Shown: piece by piece, positions 12,756 through 23,103 of the stretch
How the letters are laid out: every line of letters starts with the position of its first letter
Position numbering within the stretch: position 1 is the first letter of the stretch
NCBI GenBank assembly: GCA_002104945.1
Contig: MCFH01000001.1
Span: 124,001-188,000, forward strand
Reading direction: 5' to 3'
DNA from: Piromyces finnis
Taxonomy: Eukaryota > Neocallimastigomycota > Neocallimastigomycetes > Neocallimastigales > Neocallimastigaceae
Length of the DNA stretch: 64,000 nt
The notes under the pieces: generated by a model
What the model was told of the DNA's origin: nothing
The model's input: the letters and a program-made list of their open reading frames with translations, nothing else
The model's database searches: none
Program-made: the position numbers and the translations under genes

Positions 12756-14074
12756 TGTAAAAGGTTTATTATTGTAAAATAAACTGACTAGTTCAGGTTT
12801 GTATACATACACTAAACTAAATTAAAACAAGTAAACTAATTAATTTTTATATTATTTTATTTATAATTTTATTAATAATCTATTCTAAAAAACAACCGTT
12901 GATTACTTTACCGTGAAGATTATTTTACCAGAGCCCTCACTAGGTAATCAATTTATATTTATTTAATACTAAAATTATTAATCTAAACTATAAACTAATG
13001 TTAATTTATCTATACTAAATTAACCTATACGATTTTCCAACTATCGTTTCAATAGTTGAAAAATTTTCTTTATTTATACTTTTTAAATAAATTGAATAAA
13101 TTCTAATATACATGTTTCAATATTATAATTTTACATTATTTACATTTATACATTTATTAAAAGAAATTATTTGTATTAAACTATTTAAATTCAATTGATT
13201 TACTAAAGAATTTTCTAAACTTAAAATAAAGTTTTGATTTATTTACTATATGGTTGATTATATTTCAAACATATATTCAATTTATTTATTTCTAATTTTG
13301 AGGCTTAGTTTATAAAAAAAATTTTTTATTATCTAAAATATTTATTGGTTAAAAATTATTTAATTTAAAATTTTATTTTATCATCAAAACTTTATCTTAT
13401 CATAAAATTAAATTTTACATAAATTTATGTTAATGTATTGTGATATAAATTTTTGTAATTAAAAAATAAAATTTACATAAATTTATGTTAACGTATTGTG
13501 ATATAAATTTTGTAAAATTTTACAGTACATTAATTTAATACATTATACATTATTTTAAATACGTATTAATACATTATTCTATTAATACAATATTTTACAA
13601 TTATAATAAGTTATTAATTAGTCAATTAAGTTAGTTATTACCTCTCTATACGAGTTAATAACTAAATAAAGTTTTATAAAAAATAATAAAAGAAGGAAAA
13701 TAAATATTATAACACTAAAATAAATATAAACACAGATAATTATTTTATGAAATAAATTTACTTAAATAATTATTCGTTAATTATATCTTTTATTTATTTA
13801 TTTATTATAATTATAATACATTAATTATTATTATAGCTATTAATTTACTTTAATACTAACGCTAAAATATTTAGCGTTAGTTTTAGCTATGCTATTTAAC
13901 TACATTAGTTTATTTTCTTTACCACTTGATTGGGTAAAGCAAATAAACTTCCTATTTAATTAATAACCATTAATATATGGTTATGCATATATCTGGCCAA
14001 TAAATGGTGACCAGAATATATGGTTTCAATTGAAATATTTGTGGGTAAACTTACGGCCACAAATATTTCTTACA
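12756..14074 (-). mobile_element. Solo LTR beta3, split by C1 and eta1
   Basis: A beta-family LTR. Its first two bases are at 5122-5123 and duplicated at 12756-12757. It continues 12758-12772, is interrupted by eta1, and resumes 13600-14074, ending TTCTTACA. Its TSD is TACTT (5117-5121 and 14075-14079). It sits exactly at the edge of solo LTR phi2, whose own TSD is also TACTT (14671-14675). Confidence 0.85.
12773..13599 (-). mobile_element. Solo LTR eta1
   Basis: 827 bp, TGTAAAATAAACTG to AATATTTTACA, with TSD ATTAT (12768-12772, 13600-13604), 17 bp inside beta3. It is the reverse complement of eta2 (34440-35274). It holds two copies of a repeat of about 63 bp (about 13410-13520) and hairpins such as CAACTAT/ATAGTTG. 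I see no coding capacity. Confidence 0.88.
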
Positions 14075-14079
14075 TACTT

Positions 14080-14670
14080 TGTCACAATAACATATATAAA
14101 AATTTAAAAAATTTGGACACATGGAAAAAATTAAAAATTTTTTTAAAATTTGAAAAAATTTCTATTAAATTTCTATTAAAAAATTTTAAAGTATAAAATT
14201 TCTAATATTTGAAATTATTAAATTTTTTTTAAAATTATTAAAATTTTATTATTAAAAATTTTATTTTAAATTTATTAACTATTTACAATAATTATATTAA
14301 TTATTAATTTATAAAAATTAAATATTTTATAATTAGACAATAATTAATTAAAATTAAAAAATGTAATAATTAAAATTGTTCATATATAAAAAGAACAAAA
14401 ATTGACAAAAATTACGAAGCTTTAGCGTTAGTAATTTTTTTAACTTAAAGTTAATAAAATTTATAAACTCCTATAAAACCTAAAACTTTAAAAATTTTAA
14501 TATTTTTAATAACTTAATATATGCTGATATTAAGTTATTGCTAAAATAAAAATATTATTTAATTTTCTTATTAGCTTTACGCCTTCAATAGGAAAGCGTA
14601 TTATATTTGTTAATTGATATAACTAGTGTGCTTACCACACTTTTCTTTAATAAAAAATCACTTTTTGACA
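14080..14670. mobile_element. Solo LTR phi2
   Basis: 591 bp, TGTCACAATAAC to TTTTTGACA, the inverse of phi1. The TSD is TACTT (right copy 14671-14675, left copy shared with beta3). It is inserted in Copia K and repeats the 13-bp AATAACTTAATAT hairpin of phi1. Confidence 0.85.
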
Positions 14671-14760
14671 TACTTTTTGTAACCAGATTTCTGGTTTGTC
14701 CTCAAAGAATATAACCTCTCGAACCTGGCGTAATGAGTAGTCATGATAATCCATAATAAT
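14671..14760 (-). pseudogene. Copia K fragment 2: integrase C-terminal tail
   Basis: Minus-strand translation gives MDYHDYSLRQVREVIFFED, the usual end of the Copia integrase/GAG region (the '-VFFED' style motif), then about ten residues to a stop created at the TACTT junction. Its right end ATAAT (14756-14760) is the left TSD of zeta. The other TSD copy is at 45376-45380, where the Copia frame continues (FNNKSNSYII), so fragments 1 and 2 join in frame. Confidence 0.8.
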
Positions 14761-14768
14761 TGTAATGA

Positions 14769-15593
14769 TGTAAGAATTAATAATTATTTATTGAATAATT
14801 ATTAATTCTTATTTAATTATTTTTTTAATTATTAAATTAATTAATTATTTAAATTATTAGCATACATTCATTTAAATTACTATAAACAGTTATTTATATT
14901 AATATTAATTATTCATTTACTAAATGTAAAATTTATTTAATTATTATATTAATTAATTATTTATTTAATTTAGTAATTTATCTAAAATAATAGTAAACAT
15001 TCATTTATTCTATTATTTAATAATTTTTGTATTACATTTTATAAGAAACATTATGTATTTTATTTTACGTTTGTATTTTATATTTATGTATCGTATCTTG
15101 AAATAACTTATAGAAACAACTAGAAGATATAAATAAATATTAGGACAATCGGATATTAAAGTTTTTCCGAATTTTATTCGGTTTTACTTAATATTACGAT
15201 GATTGATATATTAGTTATCAATCGAATATCTTTTTAGGTTTTTCTTCTAGTCTTTTCCTAAAAAGATTATTTGTTAAGATTAGAAATTTTTTATTAAACT
15301 TTAAATTATTAAAAAATTATAAATAAAAGAACTCTGGAATACCACTTAAAAATCCAGAGTTATTATTATAAGAACTATTATAATAAATAACCTTTATTAA
15401 AACAATATTAATAAAATATTTTAAATTAATTAACATTAAAAGTTTTGTGTTGTTTATTATACTTCCTTATAATAAACTCTTATTAAGATAAGTATAAAAT
15501 TTTATTTTAACTTCTCAGTTTAATAATACTAATTATTATTAAATTGAAGATAATAATTATTATTATATAATATATATAATAATAATTATTACA
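14769..15593 (+). mobile_element. Solo LTR D1
   Basis: 825 bp, TGTAAGAATT to AATTATTACA, TSD AATGA (14764-14768, 15594-15598), 8 bp inside the zeta 5' LTR. It opens with a perfect 17-bp hairpin (14772-14788/14794-14810). Further stems are CCGAA/TTCGG (15167-15171/15177-15181), TCTTTTTAGG/CCTAAAAAGA (15229-15238/15257-15266) and ACTCTGGA/TCCAGAGT (15331-15338/15353-15360). Copies D2 and D3 share these. No ORF. The strand is only by analogy. Confidence 0.85.
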
Positions 15594-15602
15594 AATGAAT
15601 AC

Positions 15603-16098
15603 TGTAAAAGGTTTATTATAATATTAGTTAATAGGTTATTAAATTAGTTAATTAAGTTAGTTATTACCTCTCTATACGAGTTAATAACTAAATAAAGTTT
15701 TATAAAAAATAATAAAAGAAGGAAAATAAATATTATAACACTAAAATAAATATAAACACTTATATAAATATTTTATGAAATAACTTTTACTTAAATAATT
15801 ATATTTTAATTATATCTTTTATTTATTAATTATAATTATCTACATTAATTATTATTATAGTTATTAATTTACTTTAATACTAACGCTAAAGTATTTAACG
15901 TTAGTTTTGACTATACTATTTAACTATATGAGTTTATTTTCTTTACCACTTGATTGGGTAAAGCAAATAAACTTCCTATTTAATTAATAACCATTAATAT
16001 ATGGTTATGCATATATTTGGCCAATAAATGGTGACCAGAATATATGGTTTCAATTGAAATATTTGTGGGCAAACTTATGGCCACAAATATTTCTTACA
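15603..16098 (-). repeat. Beta C2 3' LTR
   Basis: 496 bp, matching 21963-22458 base for base as far as I can read. Confidence 0.95.
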
Positions 16099-16119
16099 AT
16101 GCCCCCCTAAGGAGAAAAC

Positions 16120-19100
16120 CTAGGCAGGGTTTTGGACACTAACCATGAATTCCTGGTAGCATTTATCTTGAAATTCCTTGAGTAGCTTATCATAGTGGGA
16201 GTTCTTGTCAATGATATCGGCATCAACCCACTCTTGTCTAAAGTCACTAAAGGTAGCTAAGTATTGGTAGTTATCCTTCTTTCTTCTGGCATTCATGATT
16301 TTGATAATTTTCTGGTAGCCCACTGGTGCAGGTGTTAGTTCTTCAGGTTTGTTATGGTAGGGTTCAAGTTCACTGATGTGAAACACAGGGTAGACATTGG
16401 GGAAAGGTGACTTGCTGATATCTAACCGGTAGTTGAGCTTGCTTTCATCAATTCCAATAACCTTGAAGGGACCGTACTTTCTTGCTTGTAGCTTGTAGAA
16501 GGGAAGAGGGTTGTAATTTTCTGGTTTTCTTAACCACACCAAATCCAGGAGCCTAATTTTAGGGTAGTTAAGTTCTCTTCTATGGTCCAAATGGTCTAAG
16601 AACCGTGTTCTTGATATGTCCAACATGTGCTTTAAGTTACCTAAGTTGTGAGCGAAGCTATCTAATATAGGAGCTTCACCAAGTGAGTGGACAAGTTCTG
16701 AGTCTTGAGGGTTCATATGTACCTGGTAGTTATACAAGGCTAGGAATGGGGACTGCTTAGTAGAACTGTGCACTGCATTATTATAACAGAACTCAGCTAA
16801 GTACAAGTACTTCAACCATTCGTCGTCATCAAAGGTCTTCACAAAGCATCTAAGGTACATACTTACGTAGGAGTTGTTACGTTCTACCTGACCAACTGTT
16901 TCATGATGGCCAGTAGTAGCAAGGTTTACTTCTACGCCAAAGAACCCCATAATGTCCTTCCACAACTTACTAGTGAACTGGACACCACGATCCGTAGTAA
17001 CCGATCTGGGACAACCATGTAACTTGAATACATGTTGTAAGTATGCTAAGGCTGTCTCTTTAGCAGTAGGCATACTCCTAAATCCCACTAAGTGTATCAT
17101 CTTGGTTAACTTATCGCTACAAACCATGATACAACCTCTTCTAGTGACTTCTGGGGGTTCTGAGGGACTACTACCTGGTTTTCTACGTTCCTTAATAGGT
17201 AGGTCCGTCAGGAAGTCAATTTCTACTTCTTGCCAAGGTAAGTCTGTAACTTTTACCCTAGCAGCGCTACCGTACGGCTTGTGTCTGTTGTCCTTTTGGG
17301 TACAACATATGGTACAAGCTTTAATATATCCCGCAATGTCATCCTTCATTTTTGGCCAGTAGTAGTTTCTGGCTATCAGGTCATAAGTTTTATCTTTTCC
17401 CAGATGACCTGCTGTTTCACTATCGTGGTTAAGTTTTATGATTGTTTCCCTTAACACCTTTGGTACATATGTACGTTCTGGTGCATCCTTTCTAACAATC
17501 AACCCATTAACCATCAACCACTTCTTTTTGATGAGCTTGTGGCCTCGTTTTGCGTCAAGACCATCTCTAATTTCCCTAGCAAGCTCATCCGTGTTGTAAG
17601 CTTGTTTCAGTTCTCCCACAAAGCTTACTTCTAACACCGCATAGCACTCTTCTTCCACGGGTGGAAATTCTTTTACCTGTTCAGGTCGAAGGAGGCTAGC
17701 TTTTTCCATCTCCAGTTGTACCTGTTCTGGAGATACCATTCTTGATAGGATATCGGCTCTACCATTCATTTTCCCTGGCCGATATATTATTTCGAAGTTG
17801 TATGCAGCAAACAGCTCTTGCCATCTTGCCTGTCTTGCTGTCAACAACTGTGGTTTTGTGGCGAACAGGAGATTCCTATGGTCACTATATACTAGGACCT
17901 TATGTTTCGCACCCATTAACAGGTGTCGCCACTCGATGAAAGCATTCCTAATAGCCAACAACTCCTTTTCCGTGATGGAGTAGTTGATTTCTGCTTTCGT
18001 AAGCTTCTTGGAATAGTAATACACAGGGTGTAATTCGTTGTCATCGCCTAGTTGTGATAGTACACCACCCACCGCGTAGTTACTAGCGTCGCACTCCACT
18101 ATGAACTGACGGTCATGGTCAGGATATGCTAATACTGGTGGAGACAACAGCATTTCTTTTAACTTCTCGAACGCCTGGATGCGTTCTTCATTCCACAGGA
18201 ACTGTACCTTTTTGGACGTCATAGCATATAACGGCCTTGCTATCTTAGAAAAGTCCTTTATAAACTTCCTATAATAGTTGCAGAATCCAAGGAATGACTG
18301 TAGTTCTTTAATGTTGGTTGGTTGTGGCCAACTTGCTACAGCTTTTAACTTTTCTGGGTCGGTTTTAATACCATATTTTCCAACTACATGACCCAGGAAT
18401 GCAAGTTCTTCCTTGTGGAACTCACACTTCGCCAACTTAGCTACTAGACGATTATCTATTAGCTTTTGTAGGACTCTTTTTACATGCCCTACATGCTCTT
18501 CAAGTGACTTGGAGTAGATGATGATATCATCCAAGTACACTTGACAGCAATCATTGATTTCCTCTGCCAGCACCGTATTAATGAACCCTTGGAACGTGGC
18601 AGGAGCATTAGTCAACCCAAATGGCATCACTAGATATTCATAATGCCCAAACTTGGTTGAGAATGCCGTCTTGTATTCGTCACCTTCACGAATACGCACG
18701 AGGTTGTAGGCAGACTTCAAATCCAACTTGGAGAAGATAGTCGCGCCTTTCATAGCCTCAAACACTTGACTGATGAGTGGTAAGGGAAAGGAGTTACGCA
18801 CTGTTACCTTATTAAGACGCCTATAATCAGTACATAATCGTCTTTCACCACTCTTTTTGGGCACGAATAACACAGGATAACCTGCAGGACTTTCTGACTT
18901 CCTGATGAAGCCTTTTGCCAGGTTTTCCTCTATATATTCCTTCAGTGCTTTTTCCTCTTCTGGATTGAAGGGATATATAGGCCCTTTATGAAGACTAGCA
19001 TCCGGCTCCAGGTCGATCTTACAGTCGTAAGGACGGTGTTCTGGTAGCTGGTTAGCTATTTCTTCATTAAATGCTTCTTTGAAATTGTGGTAGTACTTCT

Positions 19101-21660
19101 CCACGATTTCTTCAGGTGTGGGTTGATTTTCGTTTAAGTTTTCTCCCTGTACCAACCCTACGTAAATGTGATTTTTCTCTAAGTTCGACTCTTGTACCAA
19201 CCCTACTGAAACACAAGTTTTTTCTAAGTTGGATTCAAATGTCAACCCTCCGGAATCACATTTTTTCTCTAAGTCAACACTCTGTACCAACCCTACTGAA
19301 ACGGGATTTTTCTCTAAGTCAGAACTTCGTGTCAACCCTCCGGAAACACAAGTTTTCTCTAAGTTGGAACTCGATACCAACCCTCCGGAACTTCCGTTTC
19401 TGGTTTCTTTTGTAGCCTTGTGGCTACCATTGCCCACGATTTCGGCTTCAATGTTTTCTGCGGTTACAGTTACCAGAGGCCTTCTTGCTTTTGCATTAGT
19501 AACTGTATTTATGGGACTTAATTGAGTACAGTAGTAGATGTCACCACCATTCACACCATAACTGTTGGTATGTCCTTTATCCTTATCATTATCTACTACG
19601 AAGTACCTCACTTGTGCATCTTTATCGTAACCTCTGTAGATAAAGTGCTCATCCATGAAGCCCAGTCCCACAATGATCATCTCCGGCATGTTGTCGGATA
19701 GGTGACAACTTGTGTTGAAGCAGTATGGTTTAGCTTCTTGTTCGCCAGATGGAGTTAACCATAACTTCAACTGCAAGTCATCTGAGAACTGCTTTAACTC
19801 GATATCTCCATTCACAGTTCTGAATATGGCTGGTTTGTCCACTACCTTTAACCCGAGCTTCTTTGCCAAATTTGGATGAATGAGGTTTGTAGTGGAACCA
19901 GTATCATACAAGACTTCTACCCTTTTTATATCTCGAGGGTTGCTTCTTGCATTTATTTCAGCTACTAATTGGTTCTGACTGTAGTAGCTGTTATTAACCG
20001 TCGTTTGACTTGCCATAGCCTTAGGTAATGGGTTATTTCCCATACTAGAAGGTCCTTGCCTTGGTTGGAAGCTAGAACTTCTTCTAAAGCTTGACTTGTT
20101 TAATGATTCACGACGTTCTTTAATACCGTTATTGTTTTTTGCGTAAGCCTGAGTGTTGGTCTGCTCAACTTTAGGCTTATTATTTGGCTTGTTGTTCTTC
20201 TGCTTTAACTCAGCCCATCTAGATGGTCTACATGGGTCTGTGATGTCCAACAAGGCCATAATAGTGGTCTGGCGGTCTCTTTTGTCGTACTTTTCTATGG
20301 TTTCATTACGGAAGACTGCTTGGTGATCATCGCACTTTAACAAGACTTCACTTAATGTTTCCAGCGTACGTTCCTGTTCAGGGATATCATAGAACGCTTC
20401 CCTGACAGAAGGCCTGACCTGTTGTATTAACACCTGTCTCCTAACATTTTCAGGAAGCCCAAGTGTTTCCGTCAATTCATTGAACTCTTCCAAGTAGTCG
20501 TATGCTTTTCCCCACTCATGTGTGAGTTTAAGCAACTTTGACTTGCAGAGTTCATGGGGAGACTCTGGTGGAAACTTATCTTGAAGGTGGAGGAATAGTC
20601 TTTCAGCATCAGGATTCCTACGCTGCAGCGTCCTCTCTCTAAGTCTATACCATCTCAATACTTTACCACCTAGATGATCTTCAATGAAGCTAACCTTTGC
20701 CTTTTCGTCGTTACCATAGTCATATGGATAACGTTTGAAATGACGTAAGCACTTCTCTTGAAAACCCTCTAAGTCTATCCCATTATTATCAAACATAGGC
20801 ACTTTTTCTTCATACCTATGTACTCGCCAGTCGAACATCTTCACGTCCCCATCCTCGGAGTATTCCGTAGGGTTGGTGCTGCTACTAGTTCCAGCACCAT
20901 GAGGATTACCCGTACCACCGGTTTGATAGGATGTTCTTTCATGAGCTCTGGCTTCAGCTCTTCTGTTTATGGCTTCGACTTTAGCCTCGAACAATTTTTC
21001 TCTTTCTTCTAGAGCGTTTCGTTGCTCCCTCAATCTGGCCATCTCTTCTTCAAGCTCTTTTTTATAAGAGACAAAGGCACTAGATTGGCGGTACAACGTT
21101 TCTTGGTTGTTTAGCACTTGCTGGTGGTCTTGTAACCTTTCCTCATGTTCTGCAGTAAAGGCATTTTCCACAGCATGCAGCTCTTCCAAGCTAACTTGGC
21201 TAGCTGACTCATTTGCTTCCAACCTTTGATCCACTTCAACAAATTTTTGCTGAAGAGCATCGTTTATCTCGCTCTTGTAAACCTCAATACCCCGCAGTTG
21301 TTCTTCCATAGCACCCAGACGGTTTCCCATACTAGCAAACTGGCTAGATATTTCCGAAACCCATCTATTAAGAAGAACCTCAATGTGTTGCATTGGGTTT
21401 ACCTCACTATTATTAGTAAAAAAGAAAGAAGGATCAACAGGGGCGGGCATAGAATCCCCCTGTTGAACCTGTAAATTCTGATTAGATTCGACCTCAGTGC
21501 TTTCGAGAAGCACCGGGGTTCGAACCCGTGACATTCCCTCTACACCATCCATGCCATCCGCGCTCGCCGCGTCAGGACGGGTCCCGTCCCTTACGAATGA
21601 TGTTTTTGTGTCCAATTTATGGACACCCCGAGGGTTAGGCGACTTACCTGCGTTTTTCAT
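16120..21660 (-). CDS. Gypsy beta C2 Gag-Pol polyprotein (1846 aa)
   Basis: Single-ORF polyprotein of a Ty3/Gypsy element; it copies the element RNA to DNA in virus-like particles and integrates it. Order: Gag (about 1-480) with a charged coiled-coil stretch (about 90-230) but no CCHC zinc knuckle that I can see. Protease follows (LYDTGSTTNLI, about 583). A linker has six 15-residue repeats (pattern -NLEKTCVSVGLVQES-). RT has [10 protein letters not shown] (about 977) and YLDDIIIYS (about 1045), and RNase H has VECDASNYAVG (about 1188). The integrase has an HHCC finger (GHLGKDK ... CTICC) and a DDE core with ITDLP-like IDFLTDLP, TTDRGVQFT and HETVGQVERN. Then come a GPF/Y-like region (RKYGPFKVIG, about 1733), VFHISELEPY, and a degenerate chromodomain (YQYLATFSDFRQEWVDADII). 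The start is the first ATG (MKNAGKSPNPRG); an alternative is MDGVEGM, 36 codons in. The N-terminal part is much richer in GC than its surroundings. Confidence 0.96.
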   Translation of the reverse strand: MKNAGKSPNPRGVHKLDTKTSFVRDGTRPDAASADGMDGVEGMSRVRTPVLLESTEVESNQNLQVQQGDSMPAPVDPSFFFTNNSEVNPMQHIEVLLNRWVSEISSQFASMGNRLGAMEEQLRGIEVYKSEINDALQQKFVEVDQRLEANESASQVSLEELHAVENAFTAEHEERLQDHQQVLNNQETLYRQSSAFVSYKKELEEEMARLREQRNALEEREKLFEAKVEAINRRAEARAHERTSYQTGGTGNPHGAGTSSSTNPTEYSEDGDVKMFDWRVHRYEEKVPMFDNNGIDLEGFQEKCLRHFKRYPYDYGNDEKAKVSFIEDHLGGKVLRWYRLRERTLQRRNPDAERLFLHLQDKFPPESPHELCKSKLLKLTHEWGKAYDYLEEFNELTETLGLPENVRRQVLIQQVRPSVREAFYDIPEQERTLETLSEVLLKCDDHQAVFRNETIEKYDKRDRQTTIMALLDITDPCRPSRWAELKQKNNKPNNKPKVEQTNTQAYAKNNNGIKERRESLNKSSFRRSSSFQPRQGPSSMGNNPLPKAMASQTTVNNSYYSQNQLVAEINARSNPRDIKRVEVLYDTGSTTNLIHPNLAKKLGLKVVDKPAIFRTVNGDIELKQFSDDLQLKLWLTPSGEQEAKPYCFNTSCHLSDNMPEMIIVGLGFMDEHFIYRGYDKDAQVRYFVVDNDKDKGHTNSYGVNGGDIYYCTQLSPINTVTNAKARRPLVTVTAENIEAEIVGNGSHKATKETRNGSSGGLVSSSNLEKTCVSGGLTRSSDLEKNPVSVGLVQSVDLEKKCDSGGLTFESNLEKTCVSVGLVQESNLEKNHIYVGLVQGENLNENQPTPEEIVEKYYHNFKEAFNEEIANQLPEHRPYDCKIDLEPDASLHKGPIYPFNPEEEKALKEYIEENLAKGFIRKSESPAGYPVLFVPKKSGERRLCTDYRRLNKVTVRNSFPLPLISQVFEAMKGATIFSKLDLKSAYNLVRIREGDEYKTAFSTKFGHYEYLVMPFGLTNAPATFQGFINTVLAEEINDCCQVYLDDIIIYSKSLEEHVGHVKRVLQKLIDNRLVAKLAKCEFHKEELAFLGHVVGKYGIKTDPEKLKAVASWPQPTNIKELQSFLGFCNYYRKFIKDFSKIARPLYAMTSKKVQFLWNEERIQAFEKLKEMLLSPPVLAYPDHDRQFIVECDASNYAVGGVLSQLGDDNELHPVYYYSKKLTKAEINYSITEKELLAIRNAFIEWRHLLMGAKHKVLVYSDHRNLLFATKPQLLTARQARWQELFAAYNFEIIYRPGKMNGRADILSRMVSPEQVQLEMEKASLLRPEQVKEFPPVEEECYAVLEVSFVGELKQAYNTDELAREIRDGLDAKRGHKLIKKKWLMVNGLIVRKDAPERTYVPKVLRETIIKLNHDSETAGHLGKDKTYDLIARNYYWPKMKDDIAGYIKACTICCTQKDNRHKPYGSAARVKVTDLPWQEVEIDFLTDLPIKERRKPGSSPSEPPEVTRRGCIMVCSDKLTKMIHLVGFRSMPTAKETALAYLQHVFKLHGCPRSVTTDRGVQFTSKLWKDIMGFFGVEVNLATTGHHETVGQVERNNSYVSMYLRCFVKTFDDDEWLKYLYLAEFCYNNAVHSSTKQSPFLALYNYQVHMNPQDSELVHSLGEAPILDSFAHNLGNLKHMLDISRTRFLDHLDHRRELNYPKIRLLDLVWLRKPENYNPLPFYKLQARKYGPFKVIGIDESKLNYRLDISKSPFPNVYPVFHISELEPYHNKPEELTPAPVGYQKIIKIMNARRKKDNYQYLATFSDFRQEWVDADIIDKNSHYDKLLKEFQDKCYQEFMVSVQNPA
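19147..19400 (-). repeat. 45-bp coding minisatellite in beta C2 pol
   Basis: In-frame tandem array between protease and RT encoding six 15-residue units with core NLEK. The equivalent array in C1 (about 8258-8450) has five, so unit number varies between copies. Confidence 0.85.
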
Positions 21661-21951
21661 TTCTAATTCGAAAATAAATTCTTTTAATAAATTAAAGAAT
21701 TTATTATATAAAATATGGTTATAATGAATTTTAAAATTTAAAAATAATGAATTTTTAATGCTAAACTATTAAAAAATAATTATTTTTAATAATAAATTTA
21801 CTTCTTTTAAATATAATATTTGAATATTATATAAAATATTGTAAATAATTATTATTAAACAATAATTTAAATAAAATAAAATATGTTTTTTAAGAATTTT
21901 TTAATAACACTAACCTAATTAAAACTAAGCTAACGTAAGAACTAACTATAA

Positions 21952-21962
21952 AGCGTTAGTAT
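21952..21962 (-). other. Beta C2 self-priming PBS
   Basis: Sense ATACTAACGCT directly after the 5' LTR, exactly complementary over 11 nt to sense AGCGTTAGTAT at 22237-22247 inside the LTR. This is the arrangement known from Tf1 of fission yeast. Confidence 0.82.
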
Positions 21963-22458
21963 TGTAAAAGGTTTATTATAATATTAGTTAATAGGTTATT
22001 AAATTAGTTAATTAAGTTAGTTATTACCTCTCTATACGAGTTAATAACTAAATAAAGTTTTATAAAAAATAATAAAAGAAGGAAAATAAATATTATAACA
22101 CTAAAATAAATATAAACACTTATATAAATATTTTATGAAATAACTTTTACTTAAATAATTATATTTTAATTATATCTTTTATTTATTAATTATAATTATC
22201 TACATTAATTATTATTATAGTTATTAATTTACTTTAATACTAACGCTAAAGTATTTAACGTTAGTTTTGACTATACTATTTAACTATATGAGTTTATTTT
22301 CTTTACCACTTGATTGGGTAAAGCAAATAAACTTCCTATTTAATTAATAACCATTAATATATGGTTATGCATATATTTGGCCAATAAATGGTGACCAGAA
22401 TATATGGTTTCAATTGAAATATTTGTGGGCAAACTTATGGCCACAAATATTTCTTACA
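21963..22458 (-). repeat. Beta C2 5' LTR
   Basis: 496 bp. The sense strand begins TGTAA then a perfect 13-bp stem (22416-22428/22441-22453). Other perfect stems follow, for example TTAGTTATTA/TAATAACTAA and ATAACCAT/ATGGTTAT. The self-primer is at 22237-22247. Confidence 0.95.
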
Positions 22459-22471
22459 AATACTAGAAATA

Positions 22472-22545
22472 ACTAAATTGTCTTAGTGGTTAGTAGCTAA
22501 AACTTTGAGTCTGAATGACACTAGTTCGAGACCTCATAGATACTA
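22472..22545 (+). other. tRNA-Gln-like segment in the zeta 5' LTR
   Basis: Contains an A-box match (TGTCTTAGTGG, 22479-22489) and a B-box match (AGTTCGAGACC, 22523-22533) at tRNA-like spacing, with an anticodon-like loop CTTTGAG (UUG, Gln) between. The acceptor and T stems pair poorly, so it is a degenerate tRNA relic or mimic, not a working tRNA gene. It is repeated in the zeta 3' LTR at 44960-45030. Confidence 0.5.
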
Positions 22546-22581
22546 TTTTAAAAAAATTATAATTTTATTTTATTTTATTTT

Positions 22582-22937
22582 TTTTATGATTAAATATTAT
22601 TATTATAATATTTTATATAACACCAACACTTTATAAATAAATATTTGTATAATATGTATATATATTATTTTATATTTATTTATTATTATTTATTTATTAA
22701 TATTTGTTATTAATATTTATTATTATTTAATACAAGTTATTTAATAATGTCTTTTCTTATATTATGAAAAGAACTACATTTTAATAATAGTAAAAAATAT
22801 ATATTTATATAATATTAAATAAAATTATACTTTTCATATAATTAATTTAATTAATACATAAAAATTTAAATAATATATAATTATATAATTAATTAATAGT
22901 AAATAAAATATAAAATTATTTCATTATAATTTTAACA
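22582..22937 (-). repeat. Gamma 3' LTR
   Basis: 356 bp, extremely AT-rich; the sense strand starts TGTTAAAATTATAATG. Partner of 28136-28491. Confidence 0.9.
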
Positions 22938-23103
22938 TTCTCCCAAAAGTATAAATACTTTTATTTAATATTCATTTAATATTCATTTAATATTCATTTA
23001 ATATTTATGTAATAAATTATTTCTAAAAATAGACATTTTTGTAGCATCCAAATATTTTGTGAAACCATCAGCAATGTTATTTAAGGACTTGATATATTCC
23101 AAT

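Larger units (their letters stand above)
15603..22458 (-). mobile_element. Gypsy beta copy C2, intact
   Basis: Identical-looking 496-bp LTRs (15603-16098, 21963-22458), perfect TSD AATAC (15598-15602, 22459-22463), polypurine tract (sense AGGGGGGCAT) at 16099-16108, self-priming PBS at 21952-21962 and an uninterrupted 1846-codon ORF. It has everything a mobile copy should have. Confidence 0.96.

Noticed and set aside
10658-14670. Large inverted repeat (about 590-bp arms) suggesting a foldback transposon
   Set aside because: The arms are two solo LTRs (phi1 and phi2) with different TSDs, GAATG and TACTT, that inserted independently in opposite orientations.
14769-15593. Hammerhead ribozyme (retrozyme) in the D LTR
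   Set aside because: The CTGATGA and GAAA core is not present on either strand of the structured region.
19116-19525. Plus-strand repeat ORFs at 19116-19525 (and 8332-8583)
   Set aside because: They are antisense shadows of the beta 45-bp repeat array.
22472-22560. SINE or genuine tRNA gene
   Set aside because: The segment is present in both zeta LTRs at the same position and its stems pair poorly, so it is part of the LTR.
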